Below, piece by piece: positions 44,421-53,643 of a stretch of 64,000 nt of DNA. Source of the stretch: Aliarcobacter skirrowii CCUG 10374. Its GTDB lineage: Bacteria; Campylobacterota; Campylobacteria; Campylobacterales; Arcobacteraceae. The first letter of the stretch is position 1; each line of letters begins with the position of its first letter. Under the pieces are notes generated by a model. That model was given only the letters and a program-made list of their open reading frames with translations, was not told the DNA's origin and did no database searches. The position numbers and the translations under genes are program-made. Where the stretch lies: positions 124,001 through 188,000 of the forward strand of contig NZ_CP032099.1 of assembly GCF_003544835.1 (NCBI RefSeq), in the 5' to 3' direction.

Positions 44421-46511
44421 TTAGAAACTTTCCCATTCATCATCACTAGATTTAGAAGGTTTTATCTCTTTTAGTTTGATATCTTTTTTAGGAAGCTCTT
44501 TCTCATCTTTTTTCTCTTTTTTCTCATCTGTTTTTTTAATAGATTCATTTTTATTTTCAGATTTTTTATTTTCAGGTTTTTCAATCTTTACATTAGATTT
44601 TTTATACTCGTTTTCAATCTCTTGCTTTCCAATAAACTCTTTACTTTTTGAGTCAGATACAATTTTTTTAGCAACCATATCAGCATTTGTTGCAATTGAT
44701 TTAGTATGAGCAGCAATACTTGCATTATTTTGAGTTTGTTGATCAAGACCTGTTACAGCATCATTTATCTGAGTAATACCAGCTTCTTGCTCTTTACTTG
44801 CTAATGCAATTTCATTTATAGTTTGAGTCTGTTTATCAATATTTTCAAGTAATTCTGTATATCCTTCAATCATTTCAAAGCTAATATTTTTACCCTCATT
44901 TGCTTTTAAAGTTGCATTTTCAACTATTAGTTTAATCTCTCTAGCTGCTTCTGCACTTCTACTTGCTAAGTTTCGCACCTCTTGAGCAACAACAGCAAAA
45001 CCTTTTCCAGCTTCACCAGCAGTTGCTGCTTCAACAGCTGCATTAAGAGATAAAATATTTGTTTGGAATGCAATATTATCAATCACTGAAATTGCTTCAT
45101 TAATTTTATTTACTTGACTATTTATCTCATCCATTGCAGTTGTTGTTTGATTTGCTAAAGCTTGACCTTTTTTAGCTGAGTTACTAACTTCATTTGAAAA
45201 TTTAGACATAAGTTCAACATTGTTTGCATTGCTAATTACAGTTGAAGTAATCTCTTCAAGAGCAGCGGCTGTCTCTTCTAAAGAAGCAGCAGCGGCATTT
45301 GAACTTTGATTTAAAACTTCAACATTGTTAAGAAGTTCATTTGAAGCAAGCTCAAGATTTAAACCTGTAGAGTAAGATTGTCTTAGTAAAGCAGAAATTT
45401 CATCTCCAAGTTCATTCATAGCGACAGCAATTTTTGCATAAGGGTTTGGAAATCTTGCAGTAAAATCATATTTTTTAAAGCTATCTATAACTTTAAGAAG
45501 CATATTTATATCTCTTGCGATTGTATGTTCTAAATAATATTGAAGTTCTAAAAGAAGTGTTTTTAAAGCTTTTAAATTTGATGTATCAGGCTCTTTTTCA
45601 ATTTTTGCAAGCATATTTCCGCTTGAAAGCTCTTTTACGAAATTTTCTGTTGCATTAATAAACTCATCATCTTTTTTTATAGAGTTTTCAGTTTTTATAA
45701 TATTGTGATTAATTACTTTTGCAATCTCACCAAATTCATCACTATTTTTTAAATCAATTAGTGTAGCGCTTTTACTCTCTTCATTTAAGAAAGCAAAAAA
45801 ATCTAAAATTCCATCTCTAACACTACTTAAAGATTTTATAATAAAGTTTATAGTTACTAATGTAAATGCCAAACTAATAGCCATAACAATAATTGTAAGA
45901 ATAACGATAATTGTTAAAGCTTTGCTTGAAGATGATACTGAATTTTTAACCATATTAGTTGCATAATTTATAGTTCTTGTTTTTTGCTCATCTAAAAGCT
46001 TTCCAAAATTAACAGAAACTGGAATCATATTATTTACACTATTTTCATAGCTTAACATCAAAGATTCTATTTTACTCTCATCTTGATTGTTGATTAATTT
46101 TTTTAGATTATCATCAATTGGTTGATGTGATTTTTTCCACTCATTAAATGTAGCTTCTAAAGTATTAAAAGCCTTTTTACCAGCCTCAGTTTGTCTTGGT
46201 GTGCTTGCAAAGAATTTCCAATTTTTATCAATTTGTTCCCAAGTTGAATCTCTATATTCTTTAATATCTTGAAGATTTTTTTTGTAGTTTTCATCAACAT
46301 TAACCGAAAATAACTCTTGAGTCACAGCTCTTATTTTGTATCTTAAAGTATCTAAATCGGTAATTGCTAGAAGAATAGGTATTCTTTCATCTGAAATATT
46401 TACTAAATCATTAGATGTACTTTTTGAGTTAAAATATGAAACAGTTGAAATAGTCAATAGTGATAAAATAAACACTAATGATAAAGATATTAATCTACTT
46501 TTTACAGACAT
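44421..46511 (-). CDS. methyl-accepting chemotaxis protein with C-terminal CheR-tether-like motif
   Basis: A 696-residue chemoreceptor. TM1 is at about residues 8-28, followed by a helical periplasmic sensor region (four-helix-bundle type, about 30-190), TM2 (about 198-225), HAMP-like helices, and a cytoplasmic signalling domain with the hairpin tip [23 protein letters not shown]. After it comes a Lys/Glu-rich flexible tail of about 65 residues that ends EWESF, matching the xWxxF pentapeptide that tethers CheR/CheB in E. coli receptors (NWETF). The ligand is unknown. It is monocistronic on the minus strand. Confidence 0.93.
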   Translation of the reverse strand: MSVKSRLISLSLVFILSLLTISTVSYFNSKSTSNDLVNISDERIPILLAITDLDTLRYKIRAVTQELFSVNVDENYKKNLQDIKEYRDSTWEQIDKNWKFFASTPRQTEAGKKAFNTLEATFNEWKKSHQPIDDNLKKLINNQDESKIESLMLSYENSVNNMIPVSVNFGKLLDEQKTRTINYATNMVKNSVSSSSKALTIIVILTIIVMAISLAFTLVTINFIIKSLSSVRDGILDFFAFLNEESKSATLIDLKNSDEFGEIAKVINHNIIKTENSIKKDDEFINATENFVKELSSGNMLAKIEKEPDTSNLKALKTLLLELQYYLEHTIARDINMLLKVIDSFKKYDFTARFPNPYAKIAVAMNELGDEISALLRQSYSTGLNLELASNELLNNVEVLNQSSNAAAASLEETAAALEEITSTVISNANNVELMSKFSNEVSNSAKKGQALANQTTTAMDEINSQVNKINEAISVIDNIAFQTNILSLNAAVEAATAGEAGKGFAVVAQEVRNLASRSAEAAREIKLIVENATLKANEGKNISFEMIEGYTELLENIDKQTQTINEIALASKEQEAGITQINDAVTGLDQQTQNNASIAAHTKSIATNADMVAKKIVSDSKSKEFIGKQEIENEYKKSNVKIEKPENKKSENKNESIKKTDEKKEKKDEKELPKKDIKLKEIKPSKSSDDEWESF

Positions 46512-46572
46512 AAATTCCCCTTAAAATAAAGTTTTATATTATAACTAAATCAAGATAAAATATTTAACAAAC

Positions 46573-48273
46573 CTACTTATCAATAGATATTGGTATATTT
46601 ATAGAGAACTCTGCACCAAAGTATTCAACACCATTTTGTAAGAAACTACTATTTTTTACGGATAATTTTCCATGTAGATGTTTTGTAACAATTTGTAGCG
46701 ACATATAAAGACCAATTCCCGTTCCTTGGCTCTTGTGTTTTGTTGTAAAGTATGGTTCAAAAACTCTATTTAAAATCTTTTTATCTATTCCACCACCGCT
46801 ATCAGAAATTGTAATAATAAGATTATTATTTAAAATCTTAGTTTTAAAATATATATATCTTGAATCTATATTTTTATCTTTTAAAATATCAATTGAATTT
46901 GAAATTATATTTAAGATTACTTGCATCAATTCACTCTCATAACTTAGTAATTCACTATCTTCAATATCTTCTACTATAGTTATATTGTGTTTATCTATGC
47001 TACTTTTTAAAAGCAAAATTGATTTTTTTATTGTATTTGATATTAAAAACTTATTAATCTCTTTTTCAGATGAGAAAAAATTCCTAAAATCATCTATTGT
47101 ATTTGAAAGGTGTTGAGAAGCATTATTTATAATATCTAATGATTGAAAAAACTCTTTATCTTCTAAAATTTTCATCTCTTGTTTTAATTTTAAAGAGGTT
47201 GCCATTGTTGAGATTACAGATAGTGGTTGTCTCCATTGATGAGCAATATTTTCAAGCATTTCGCCCATCGCTGCCATTTTTGCTTGATGATTTAAAAGAT
47301 TCTCTTTTTCAATTAAATCTCTACTCTTTTTTTCAACAAGAATTTCAAGATTTTTATTTATTTCATGAAGAGATTTTGTTTTTTCATTAACCAAATTTTT
47401 TAGTTTGTTATTTAAATTTTTTAAAATATAGTTTCTATATAAAAATGCAAAAGTAATTAAAAATATAGCAGCTAAAAGTAACCAAATAATTGTATAGTCA
47501 AAATTAGTTTGAAATTGTACATTATTCCATCTATTTACAATATCTAGTACAGAAGATTCATCTATATTATCTATTGCTTTATTTAAAATTGGAATTAAAA
47601 TTTCACAATCATCTCTTATCATAAATTTAAGCTCATAATCTAAACCACTATTTCCAGTTATTTTTAAATCTTTAAAACCATATTTAGCTATATTAAAGTT
47701 TAATACAGGTTTTATATCAATAAATGCAAAAACTTTATCTTTTGAAACTAGTTCTAAGCCCTCTTTTACACTAGCTACTGGAGTTAAACTAAGGTTTGGA
47801 TATTTCTCTTTTAGAAGATTATGAGCTGTAAAATTATTTCCTACTGCAATTTTTCTATCAATTATTTCATCAATATTTTCTATAAAATTTTCATCTTTTT
47901 TTGTAACAATAGATATTGGAAAAGTTAAATATTTATTTGAAAAAAGAGCATAATCTTTTCTTTGTGAAGTCTCTCCAGCACTAAAAATTATATCACTCTC
48001 TTTTTGTTTGATACTAAATAATTGTTTATTAAAATTTGTAAAAAATATATTTTGGGTTTTAAGATTTAATTTTTCAACAATTAGTTTCCAATACTCATAA
48101 GATATTCCCATAGGTTCATCTGATTTCTCTTTAAAACTAAAAGGTTCCCAATTTGTAGTGATAGAAATTTTAAAAGTTTTATCTTTTATAAAATCTTCCT
48201 CTTCTTGAGTAAGAATGATATTATTTGAGAATAGTGTTGTAGAAAGTAAAATGGTATAAATTAAAAATTTCAT
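46573..48273 (-). CDS. sensor histidine kinase with periplasmic solute-binding (SBP_bac_3) domain
   Basis: A 566-residue membrane kinase. A signal segment is followed by a periplasmic amino-acid-binding-type domain (about residues 25-255: FKISITTNWEPFSFKEK..PMGISYEYWKLI). Next come a TM (about 262-282), a coiled coil, the HisKA region with MLENIAHQWRQPLSVISTM (phospho-His near 344) and an ATPase domain with SDSGGGIDKKIL and KHKSQGTGIGLYMS. The HQWRQPL form marks a Campylobacterota-rich kinase group. No response regulator is adjacent. The upstream frame extends to 48294, but the ATG at 48273 starts a proper signal sequence. Confidence 0.9.
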   Translation of the reverse strand: MKFLIYTILLSTTLFSNNIILTQEEEDFIKDKTFKISITTNWEPFSFKEKSDEPMGISYEYWKLIVEKLNLKTQNIFFTNFNKQLFSIKQKESDIIFSAGETSQRKDYALFSNKYLTFPISIVTKKDENFIENIDEIIDRKIAVGNNFTAHNLLKEKYPNLSLTPVASVKEGLELVSKDKVFAFIDIKPVLNFNIAKYGFKDLKITGNSGLDYELKFMIRDDCEILIPILNKAIDNIDESSVLDIVNRWNNVQFQTNFDYTIIWLLLAAIFLITFAFLYRNYILKNLNNKLKNLVNEKTKSLHEINKNLEILVEKKSRDLIEKENLLNHQAKMAAMGEMLENIAHQWRQPLSVISTMATSLKLKQEMKILEDKEFFQSLDIINNASQHLSNTIDDFRNFFSSEKEINKFLISNTIKKSILLLKSSIDKHNITIVEDIEDSELLSYESELMQVILNIISNSIDILKDKNIDSRYIYFKTKILNNNLIITISDSGGGIDKKILNRVFEPYFTTKHKSQGTGIGLYMSLQIVTKHLHGKLSVKNSSFLQNGVEYFGAEFSINIPISIDK

Positions 48274-48424
48274 ATAAACTCTCTTTTTTAACAAGAATTT
48301 TAAATTATATCAACATTTTTGCTTAAATTTACAAATTCTTAAAAAAAATTAGAGAAAATATCTTAAACATAGTTTAGATATAATCGTTTAAAATTTCAAA
48401 AAAACATTAGAATATAGGATAATT

Positions 48425-50341
48425 ATGTCAAAACAACTATTACAAAAACAAGCAGATACTATTAGATTTTTAGCTGCTGATATGGTACAAAGAGCAAATT
48501 CAGGACATCCTGGAGCTCCTATGGGAATGGCTGATATTGCAACGGTTTTAAGTAAACATTTAAATATAAATCCAGCAGATGAAAAGTGGATAAATAGAGA
48601 TAGATTAGTATTTTCAGGTGGTCATGCAACAGGACTTGTTTACTCTTTGCTTCATCTTTGGGGATTTGATGTATCAATAAATGACTTAAAAAATTTTAGA
48701 CAACTTAATTCAAAAACTCCTGGGCATCCTGAATATGGACATACTCATGGAATTGAAATTACAACTGGACCACTTGGACAAGGAATTGCAAATGCTGTTG
48801 GTTTTGCAATGGCAGGAAAATATGCTCAAAATTTATTGGGAAAAGATGTAATAAATCATAAAGTTTACTGTTTATGTGGAGATGGAGATTTACAAGAGGG
48901 AATCTCTTATGAGGCAACTGCAACTGCAGGGCATTTAAAACTAGATAATCTTGTAATAATTTATGATAGTAATTCAATAACAATTGAGGGTGATACAAGT
49001 ATTGCTTGGAGTGAAAATGTTAAAAAAAGATTTCAAGCTATTGATTTTGAAGTAATAGAGATTGATGGACATAATTTTGATCAAATTGATAAGGCTTTAA
49101 TATCTGCAAAATCTTCAACACAGCCAGTTTTGATTATTGCAAAAACGGTTATTGCAAAAGGTGCTGTTACTCTTGAGGGAAGTCACCATTCTCATGGAGC
49201 TCCTTTAGGTGCTGAAGAGATTAAACAAGCAAAAATAAAAGCTGGATTTAATCCTGATGATGAGTTCTTTGTAGCTGCTGATGTAAAAGGTGCTTTTGAT
49301 AAATTAATAGTTGGAAGTACAGCTCAAAATGAGTGGAGTGAAGCTTTAAGTAAAGAGATTAAACAAAAAATTGAAGAACTAAGAAATCCAGATTTTTCAA
49401 AAATTGTTTATCCTACTTTTGAAGCAGATTCAAGTGTTGCTACAAGAGATTCAAATCATAAGATTTTAAATGCAATTGCAAGTGCAATTCCAGGATTTTT
49501 AGGTGGAAGTGCAGATTTAGCTCCATCAAATAAAACTGAATTAAAAGGAATGGGTGATTTTCCAAATGGAAAAAATATTCATTTTGGAATAAAAGAACAC
49601 GCTATGGCAGCTATTACAAATGCAATGAATCTGTATGGATTGTTTAGAGTTTATAGTGCAACATTCTTTGTATTTAGTGATTATTTAAAACCAAGTGCAA
49701 GAATAGCAGCACTGGCTTCAATTCCACACCATTTTATTTGGACACATGATAGTATTGGTGTTGGAGAAGATGGACCAACTCATCAACCAATTGAACATTT
49801 AGGACAATTTAGAGCGTTACCAAATTTCTATACATTTAGACCAGCAGATGCAACTGAAAATGTAGAGTCTTGGAAAGTAGCACTTAAAATGAAAGCTCCA
49901 ACAGCATTTGTTTGTTCAAGACAAGGTTTAAGAGTTTTAAAAGATGAAAAAGCCTATGGAGATGTTTGCAATGGTGGATATTTATTAAAACAAAGAGAAA
50001 ATGCAAATATTACAATAATGGCAAGTGGAAGTGAAGTAATGCTTGCTCTTCAAACAGCTTGTGCGCTTGAGAAAGAGGGAATAGTTGCAAATATAGTTTC
50101 TGTTCCTTGTTTTGATTTACTTTTAGAGCAAAGTGAAGATTATATTAATAAAGTTATTGATCCAAAAACAAGAGTTTATGCTGTTGAAGCCTCAAGAGCT
50201 TTAGAGTATTATAAATTTGCAGATGTTGTATTTGGAATGGATACATTTGGTGCAAGTGGACCAGCTGATAAACTTTTTGAAGAGTTTGGATTTACAATTG
50301 ATAAATTAAAAGCAAAAATCGTAGCTGACTTTAAAAAATAA
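48425..50341 (+). CDS. tkt: transketolase
   Basis: Moves two-carbon units in the pentose phosphate pathway with thiamine diphosphate. At 638 residues it has the standard length. The start has AADMVQRANSGHPGAPMGMADI, then GPLGQGIANAVGFA, the ThDP motif CGDGDLQEGISYE..., GASGPADKLFEEFG at the C-terminus, and the pyrimidine-binding central domain with GIKEHAMAAITNAM. A TATAAT lies about 43 bases upstream. A terminator follows. Confidence 0.97.
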   Translation: MSKQLLQKQADTIRFLAADMVQRANSGHPGAPMGMADIATVLSKHLNINPADEKWINRDRLVFSGGHATGLVYSLLHLWGFDVSINDLKNFRQLNSKTPGHPEYGHTHGIEITTGPLGQGIANAVGFAMAGKYAQNLLGKDVINHKVYCLCGDGDLQEGISYEATATAGHLKLDNLVIIYDSNSITIEGDTSIAWSENVKKRFQAIDFEVIEIDGHNFDQIDKALISAKSSTQPVLIIAKTVIAKGAVTLEGSHHSHGAPLGAEEIKQAKIKAGFNPDDEFFVAADVKGAFDKLIVGSTAQNEWSEALSKEIKQKIEELRNPDFSKIVYPTFEADSSVATRDSNHKILNAIASAIPGFLGGSADLAPSNKTELKGMGDFPNGKNIHFGIKEHAMAAITNAMNLYGLFRVYSATFFVFSDYLKPSARIAALASIPHHFIWTHDSIGVGEDGPTHQPIEHLGQFRALPNFYTFRPADATENVESWKVALKMKAPTAFVCSRQGLRVLKDEKAYGDVCNGGYLLKQRENANITIMASGSEVMLALQTACALEKEGIVANIVSVPCFDLLLEQSEDYINKVIDPKTRVYAVEASRALEYYKFADVVFGMDTFGASGPADKLFEEFGFTIDKLKAKIVADFKK

Positions 50342-50347
50342 GTAGCA

Positions 50348-50381
50348 AGAGAAGATAGATATTTCTATTTTCTCTTTTATT
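50348..50381 (+). terminator. rho-independent terminator of tkt
   Basis: AGAGAAGATAGA pairs with TCTATTTTCTCT (one G-T pair) around TATT, followed by TTTAT, six bases after the tkt stop. It abuts the ars palindrome. Confidence 0.75.
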
Positions 50382-50423
50382 AAATATTATATATCAATAT
50401 ATCTTGATATATAATATTTAATA
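50378..50423. promoter_or_regulatory. 46-base palindrome with ArsR-type operator (ATCAA-N6-TTGAT)
   Basis: Twenty-base arms (left TATTAAATATTATATATCAA, right its exact reverse complement) flank a TATATC spacer at 50398-50403. The centre, ATCAA-N6-TTGAT at 50393-50408, fits the operator form of several ArsR/SmtB repressors. It lies 35 bases before the first gene of the ars operon, which encodes such a repressor, so autoregulation is very likely. Operator use is inferred from the motif and location. Confidence 0.75.
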
Positions 50424-50457
50424 TGATAATATTCTTTTTTTAAAATAAAGGATAAAA

Positions 50458-50859
50458 ATGAGCAAAAAAGTTTTAATTTTATGTACAGGAAACTCTTGTA
50501 GAAGTATTATCGCTGAAGCTTTAATAAATGCAAAATTAGATGGAATTAGTGCCGATAGTTCAGGAGTAAGAGCTAGTGGAAGAGTAAATTTAAATGCTAA
50601 AAAACTTTTAGAAGATAAAGGAATTTGGAAAGAGGAGTATCATTCAAAAACTATTGATAAAGTAATAAACAATGAGTATGATTTAGTTGTAACTGTTTGT
50701 GACCATGCTTCCCAAACTTGTCCAATGTTTCCAAAAGCTGTAAAAGTTATTCATGTAGGTTTTGAAGATCCAGATGGAAAAGGTTTTGAAGCATTTGAAG
50801 CTACATATAAACAGATAGAAGAGATACTTTTACCCAAAGTAGTTGAAGCTTTAAAATAG
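50458..50859 (+). CDS. arsC: thioredoxin-coupled arsenate reductase (LMW phosphatase type)
   Basis: Reduces arsenate to arsenite so that it can be exported. A 133-residue protein with the P-loop LCTGNSCRS (Cys 9) and the relay cysteines Cys 81 and Cys 88 (VCDHASQTC), matching the Cys10-Cys82-Cys89 relay of the S. aureus plasmid enzyme. The DPDG motif carries the catalytic Asp. It is first in a six-gene operon with an arsR, an arsenite exporter and a small thioredoxin-like protein that could serve as reductant. AAAGGAT precedes the ATG. Confidence 0.95.
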   Translation: MSKKVLILCTGNSCRSIIAEALINAKLDGISADSSGVRASGRVNLNAKKLLEDKGIWKEEYHSKTIDKVINNEYDLVVTVCDHASQTCPMFPKAVKVIHVGFEDPDGKGFEAFEATYKQIEEILLPKVVEALK

Positions 50860-50869
50860 AAGAGATGAT

Positions 50870-51181
50870 ATGGATAATTTTTTACAAACAATAGGTGCTA
50901 TAAATGATGAAACTAGAGTTAAGATACTGAATTTTATAAATATTCATGGTGAAGTTTGTGTTTGTGATATTGAAAACTCTTTTTCAATGATACAATCAAG
51001 GGTATCAAGACATCTTAAAATTTTAAAAGATGCAGGGTTTTTAAAAGTAGATAGAAAAGGTCGATGGGCTTATTATAGTATTAGAACACCTTTAGATATT
51101 TTTAGAGAATCTATTTTAAAAGAGATAAGTTATTTACAACTTGATATTCCAATTTTAAAAAAAGAGTGTGATATATGCTAA
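50870..51181 (+). CDS. arsR: ArsR-family metalloregulator
   Basis: A 103-residue winged-helix repressor that would release DNA on binding As(III). The recognition helix lies in SMIQSRVSRHLKILKDAGF. The binding site is likely Cys 30 and Cys 32 (EVCVCDIE, as in the classic CVC motif of E. coli-type ArsR) with additional Cys 100 and Cys 103 at the C-terminus. It starts 10 bases after arsC, and its end overlaps the next gene. It presumably binds the palindrome upstream of arsC. The order arsC-arsR is less usual than arsR first. Confidence 0.93.
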   Translation: MDNFLQTIGAINDETRVKILNFINIHGEVCVCDIENSFSMIQSRVSRHLKILKDAGFLKVDRKGRWAYYSIRTPLDIFRESILKEISYLQLDIPILKKECDIC

Positions 51182-52425
51182 TTGCTAGTTTAATATTTAT
51201 TATAACTTTAACTTTTGTGATTGTTCAGCCAAAAAATATTCAAATTGGAACAAGTGCTATTTTTGGAGCTTTTATTGCACTTATATTTGGAGTTGTAACT
51301 TTTAGTGATGTTTTGGATGTTACAAATATAGTTTGGGATGCAACTTTAGCATTTATTGGAATTATTATTTTATCTTTAGTTTTAGATGAGATTGGTTTTT
51401 TTGAGTGGGCAGCTTTGAAAATGGCAAAGTTTTCAAATGGTAGTGGAATAAAAATGTTTATCTACTCAATTTTGCTTGGAGCATTTGTTTCAGCTCTTTT
51501 TGCAAATGATGGAGCAGCTTTGATTTTAACTCCAATATTATTAGCAAAAATGAGAATATTGCAACTAAACCTAAAAACAATTATCGCTTTTTTACTAGCA
51601 GGTGGATTTATAAGTGATAGTGCATCACTACCTTTTGTATTTTCAAATCTTACAAATATAGTAACTGCAAACTATTTTAGTATAGGTTTTGCACAATATT
51701 TCTTTGATATGATAATTCCATTTATTGTAAGTGTTATAGCTTCAACAATTTTTTTATGGCTAATTTTGAGAAAAGATATTCCAAAAAAAGTTGATATAAC
51801 TTTATTAAAAGAGCCAAAAAGTGTAATAAAAAATATGAAACTCTTCTATTTTTCATGGGTATTTTTAGCATTTCTTTTATGTGCTTATTTTTTAGGAGAT
51901 GCTTATGATTTACCTATTTCAATTTTTGCATTAGGTGGAGCAACTATATTTTTAATTATTGCAACTATTTCAAAATCTGTTGAACCTTTGAAAATTATAA
52001 AAGAAGCGCCTTGGCAAGTTGTGTGGTTTAGTATTGGACTTTATATTGTTGTTTATGGTCTAAAAAATGCAGGACTTACAGATTATTTAGCAATAATTTT
52101 AAAAGATTTGGCTCTTAGAGGTGAGACAATTGCAGTTTTAGGAACAGGTTTTATAGCCGCATTTTTAAGTGCTATTATGAATAATATGCCAACAATTATG
52201 ATTATGGATATAGCATTAGCTGATATTGGAAATCAAGCTATGATTTATGCAAATATTGTTGGATGTAATCTTGGACCAAAAATGACACCATTTGGTAGTC
52301 TTGCAACTCTATTATGGCTTCATGTTTTAGCAAAAAAAGGTGTAAAAATCTCATTTGCACAATACAGCAAATTTGGTTTGATCATCACACCACCTGTTTT
52401 ATTTATAGTGCTATTAGCAATTTAA
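51175..52425 (+). CDS. arsB: ArsB/NhaD-family arsenite transporter
   Basis: Inner-membrane As(III)/Sb(III) efflux pump of the ion transporter superfamily, 416 residues with 11-12 hydrophobic segments. Conserved regions: ALFANDGAALILTPIL, FISDSASLPFVFSNLTNIV, NNMPTIMIMDIAL and GCNLGPKMTPFGSLATLLWL, all typical ArsB. It overlaps arsR by seven bases. No arsA ATPase is present, so it would work as an H+ antiporter. Confidence 0.92.
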   Translation: MLIASLIFIITLTFVIVQPKNIQIGTSAIFGAFIALIFGVVTFSDVLDVTNIVWDATLAFIGIIILSLVLDEIGFFEWAALKMAKFSNGSGIKMFIYSILLGAFVSALFANDGAALILTPILLAKMRILQLNLKTIIAFLLAGGFISDSASLPFVFSNLTNIVTANYFSIGFAQYFFDMIIPFIVSVIASTIFLWLILRKDIPKKVDITLLKEPKSVIKNMKLFYFSWVFLAFLLCAYFLGDAYDLPISIFALGGATIFLIIATISKSVEPLKIIKEAPWQVVWFSIGLYIVVYGLKNAGLTDYLAIILKDLALRGETIAVLGTGFIAAFLSAIMNNMPTIMIMDIALADIGNQAMIYANIVGCNLGPKMTPFGSLATLLWLHVLAKKGVKISFAQYSKFGLIITPPVLFIVLLAI

Positions 52426-52437
52426 AGGATAAATTAT

Positions 52438-53403
52438 ATGTTTGATTGGTTAGTTAATTTAAGTGCGGTATTTGTATTTGATATTTTAGGATTAGAAAAA
52501 GGAAGCCACATAGGTGAGGCTTTACACTTTTTTATTTATGACACTATAAAAATATTTATACTTTTAATTACAATTATTTTTTTAGTTACATTTTTACGAA
52601 GTTATTTTCCTGTTGAGAAAATAAGAGATTATTTAGTTGGAAAACATAAAATCTTTGGACATATTTTTGCAGCATTTTTTGGAATGCTAACACCTTTTTG
52701 TTCTTGTAGTGCAATTCCACTTTTTTTAGGTTTTTTACAAGCTAGAATTCCTTTGGGAGTTACTTTTTCATATCTAATTTCAGCACCACTTAGTGATGCG
52801 GTTGTTATTGCTTTACTAATTTCACTTTTTGGTTGGAAAATTACTTTACTTTATGTAGGTTTTGCTCTGTTAATAGCAATTGTTGCAGGTTTAGTAATAG
52901 GAGCTTTAAATTTAGAAAAAGAGGTTTTAATAGAGGTAAAACCAATAAATAGTTGCTGTGGAAATTCAAATGAAGATACAACTTTAATATCTTCAAGATT
53001 AAAAGAATCGTGGGAATATACAAAGGATATATTTCTAAAAATATATCTATATGTAATTGTTGGTATTGCAATTGGAGCATTTATTCATGGATATATTCCA
53101 ACTGAGTTTATAAGTAAATATGCAGGTGGAGATGTTTGGTATGCACCAATAGTTGCAGTTGTTATAGGAATTCCTATGTATTCAAATGCAGCTGGAATTT
53201 TACCACTTGTAGAGGTTTTAACACAAAAAGGTATGTTAATTGGAACTGCACTATCATTTATGATGGCAGTTGTTGCTTTAAGTCTTCCAGAAGCTTTGAT
53301 TTTAAAAAGAGTTTTAAGCTTGAAGTTAATAGCAATCTTTTTTACAGTAGTGGGTCTGGCTATACTTTTAGCTGGTTATTTATTTAATTATTTATTAGGA
53401 TAA
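52438..53403 (+). CDS. PF03773 permease (ArsP-like)
   Basis: A 321-residue membrane protein with about eight segments. TPFCSCSAIPLFLGFLQARIPLGVTFSYLISAPLSDAV is split as in the PF03773 signature (Cys residues near the first transmembrane pair). A cytosolic loop contains a Cys pair, SCCGNSNED. A C. jejuni family member, ArsP, exports organoarsenicals (methylarsenite, roxarsone); this could do the same or carry another thiol-reactive species. It is 12 bases after arsB and directly before a small thioredoxin-like gene that commonly accompanies this permease family. Confidence 0.85.
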   Translation: MFDWLVNLSAVFVFDILGLEKGSHIGEALHFFIYDTIKIFILLITIIFLVTFLRSYFPVEKIRDYLVGKHKIFGHIFAAFFGMLTPFCSCSAIPLFLGFLQARIPLGVTFSYLISAPLSDAVVIALLISLFGWKITLLYVGFALLIAIVAGLVIGALNLEKEVLIEVKPINSCCGNSNEDTTLISSRLKESWEYTKDIFLKIYLYVIVGIAIGAFIHGYIPTEFISKYAGGDVWYAPIVAVVIGIPMYSNAAGILPLVEVLTQKGMLIGTALSFMMAVVALSLPEALILKRVLSLKLIAIFFTVVGLAILLAGYLFNYLLG

Positions 53404-53406
53404 AAG

Positions 53407-53640
53407 ATGAAAATAGAGATTTTAGGAACAGGTTGTACAAAATGTAAGGCTTTGGAAGAGGCTGTAAAAAAAGCAGTTGCTCAAATTGGTGGATTTCATG
53501 AAGTTAAAAAAGTAGAAGATATAGTTGAGATTATGAACTATGGTGTTATGAGTACACCAGCACTTGTAGTTGATGGTGAAGTTAAATCGGTTGGAAAATT
53601 ACTAAGTGTTGATGAAATTGTAAAAATTTTATCAAAATAA
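53407..53640 (+). CDS. small thioredoxin-like protein (redox-active disulfide protein 2 type)
   Basis: A 77-residue thioredoxin fold with the active site GTGCTKCKAL (Cys 10, Cys 13) and the cis-Pro in VMSTPALVVDGEV. This small group (TIGR00412/MTH895-like) is usually next to PF03773 permeases. It starts three bases after the permease stop. It could supply electrons to ArsC or handle arsenic-bound thiols; that is inference. Confidence 0.9.
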   Translation: MKIEILGTGCTKCKALEEAVKKAVAQIGGFHEVKKVEDIVEIMNYGVMSTPALVVDGEVKSVGKLLSVDEIVKILSK

Positions 53641-53643
53641 ATT

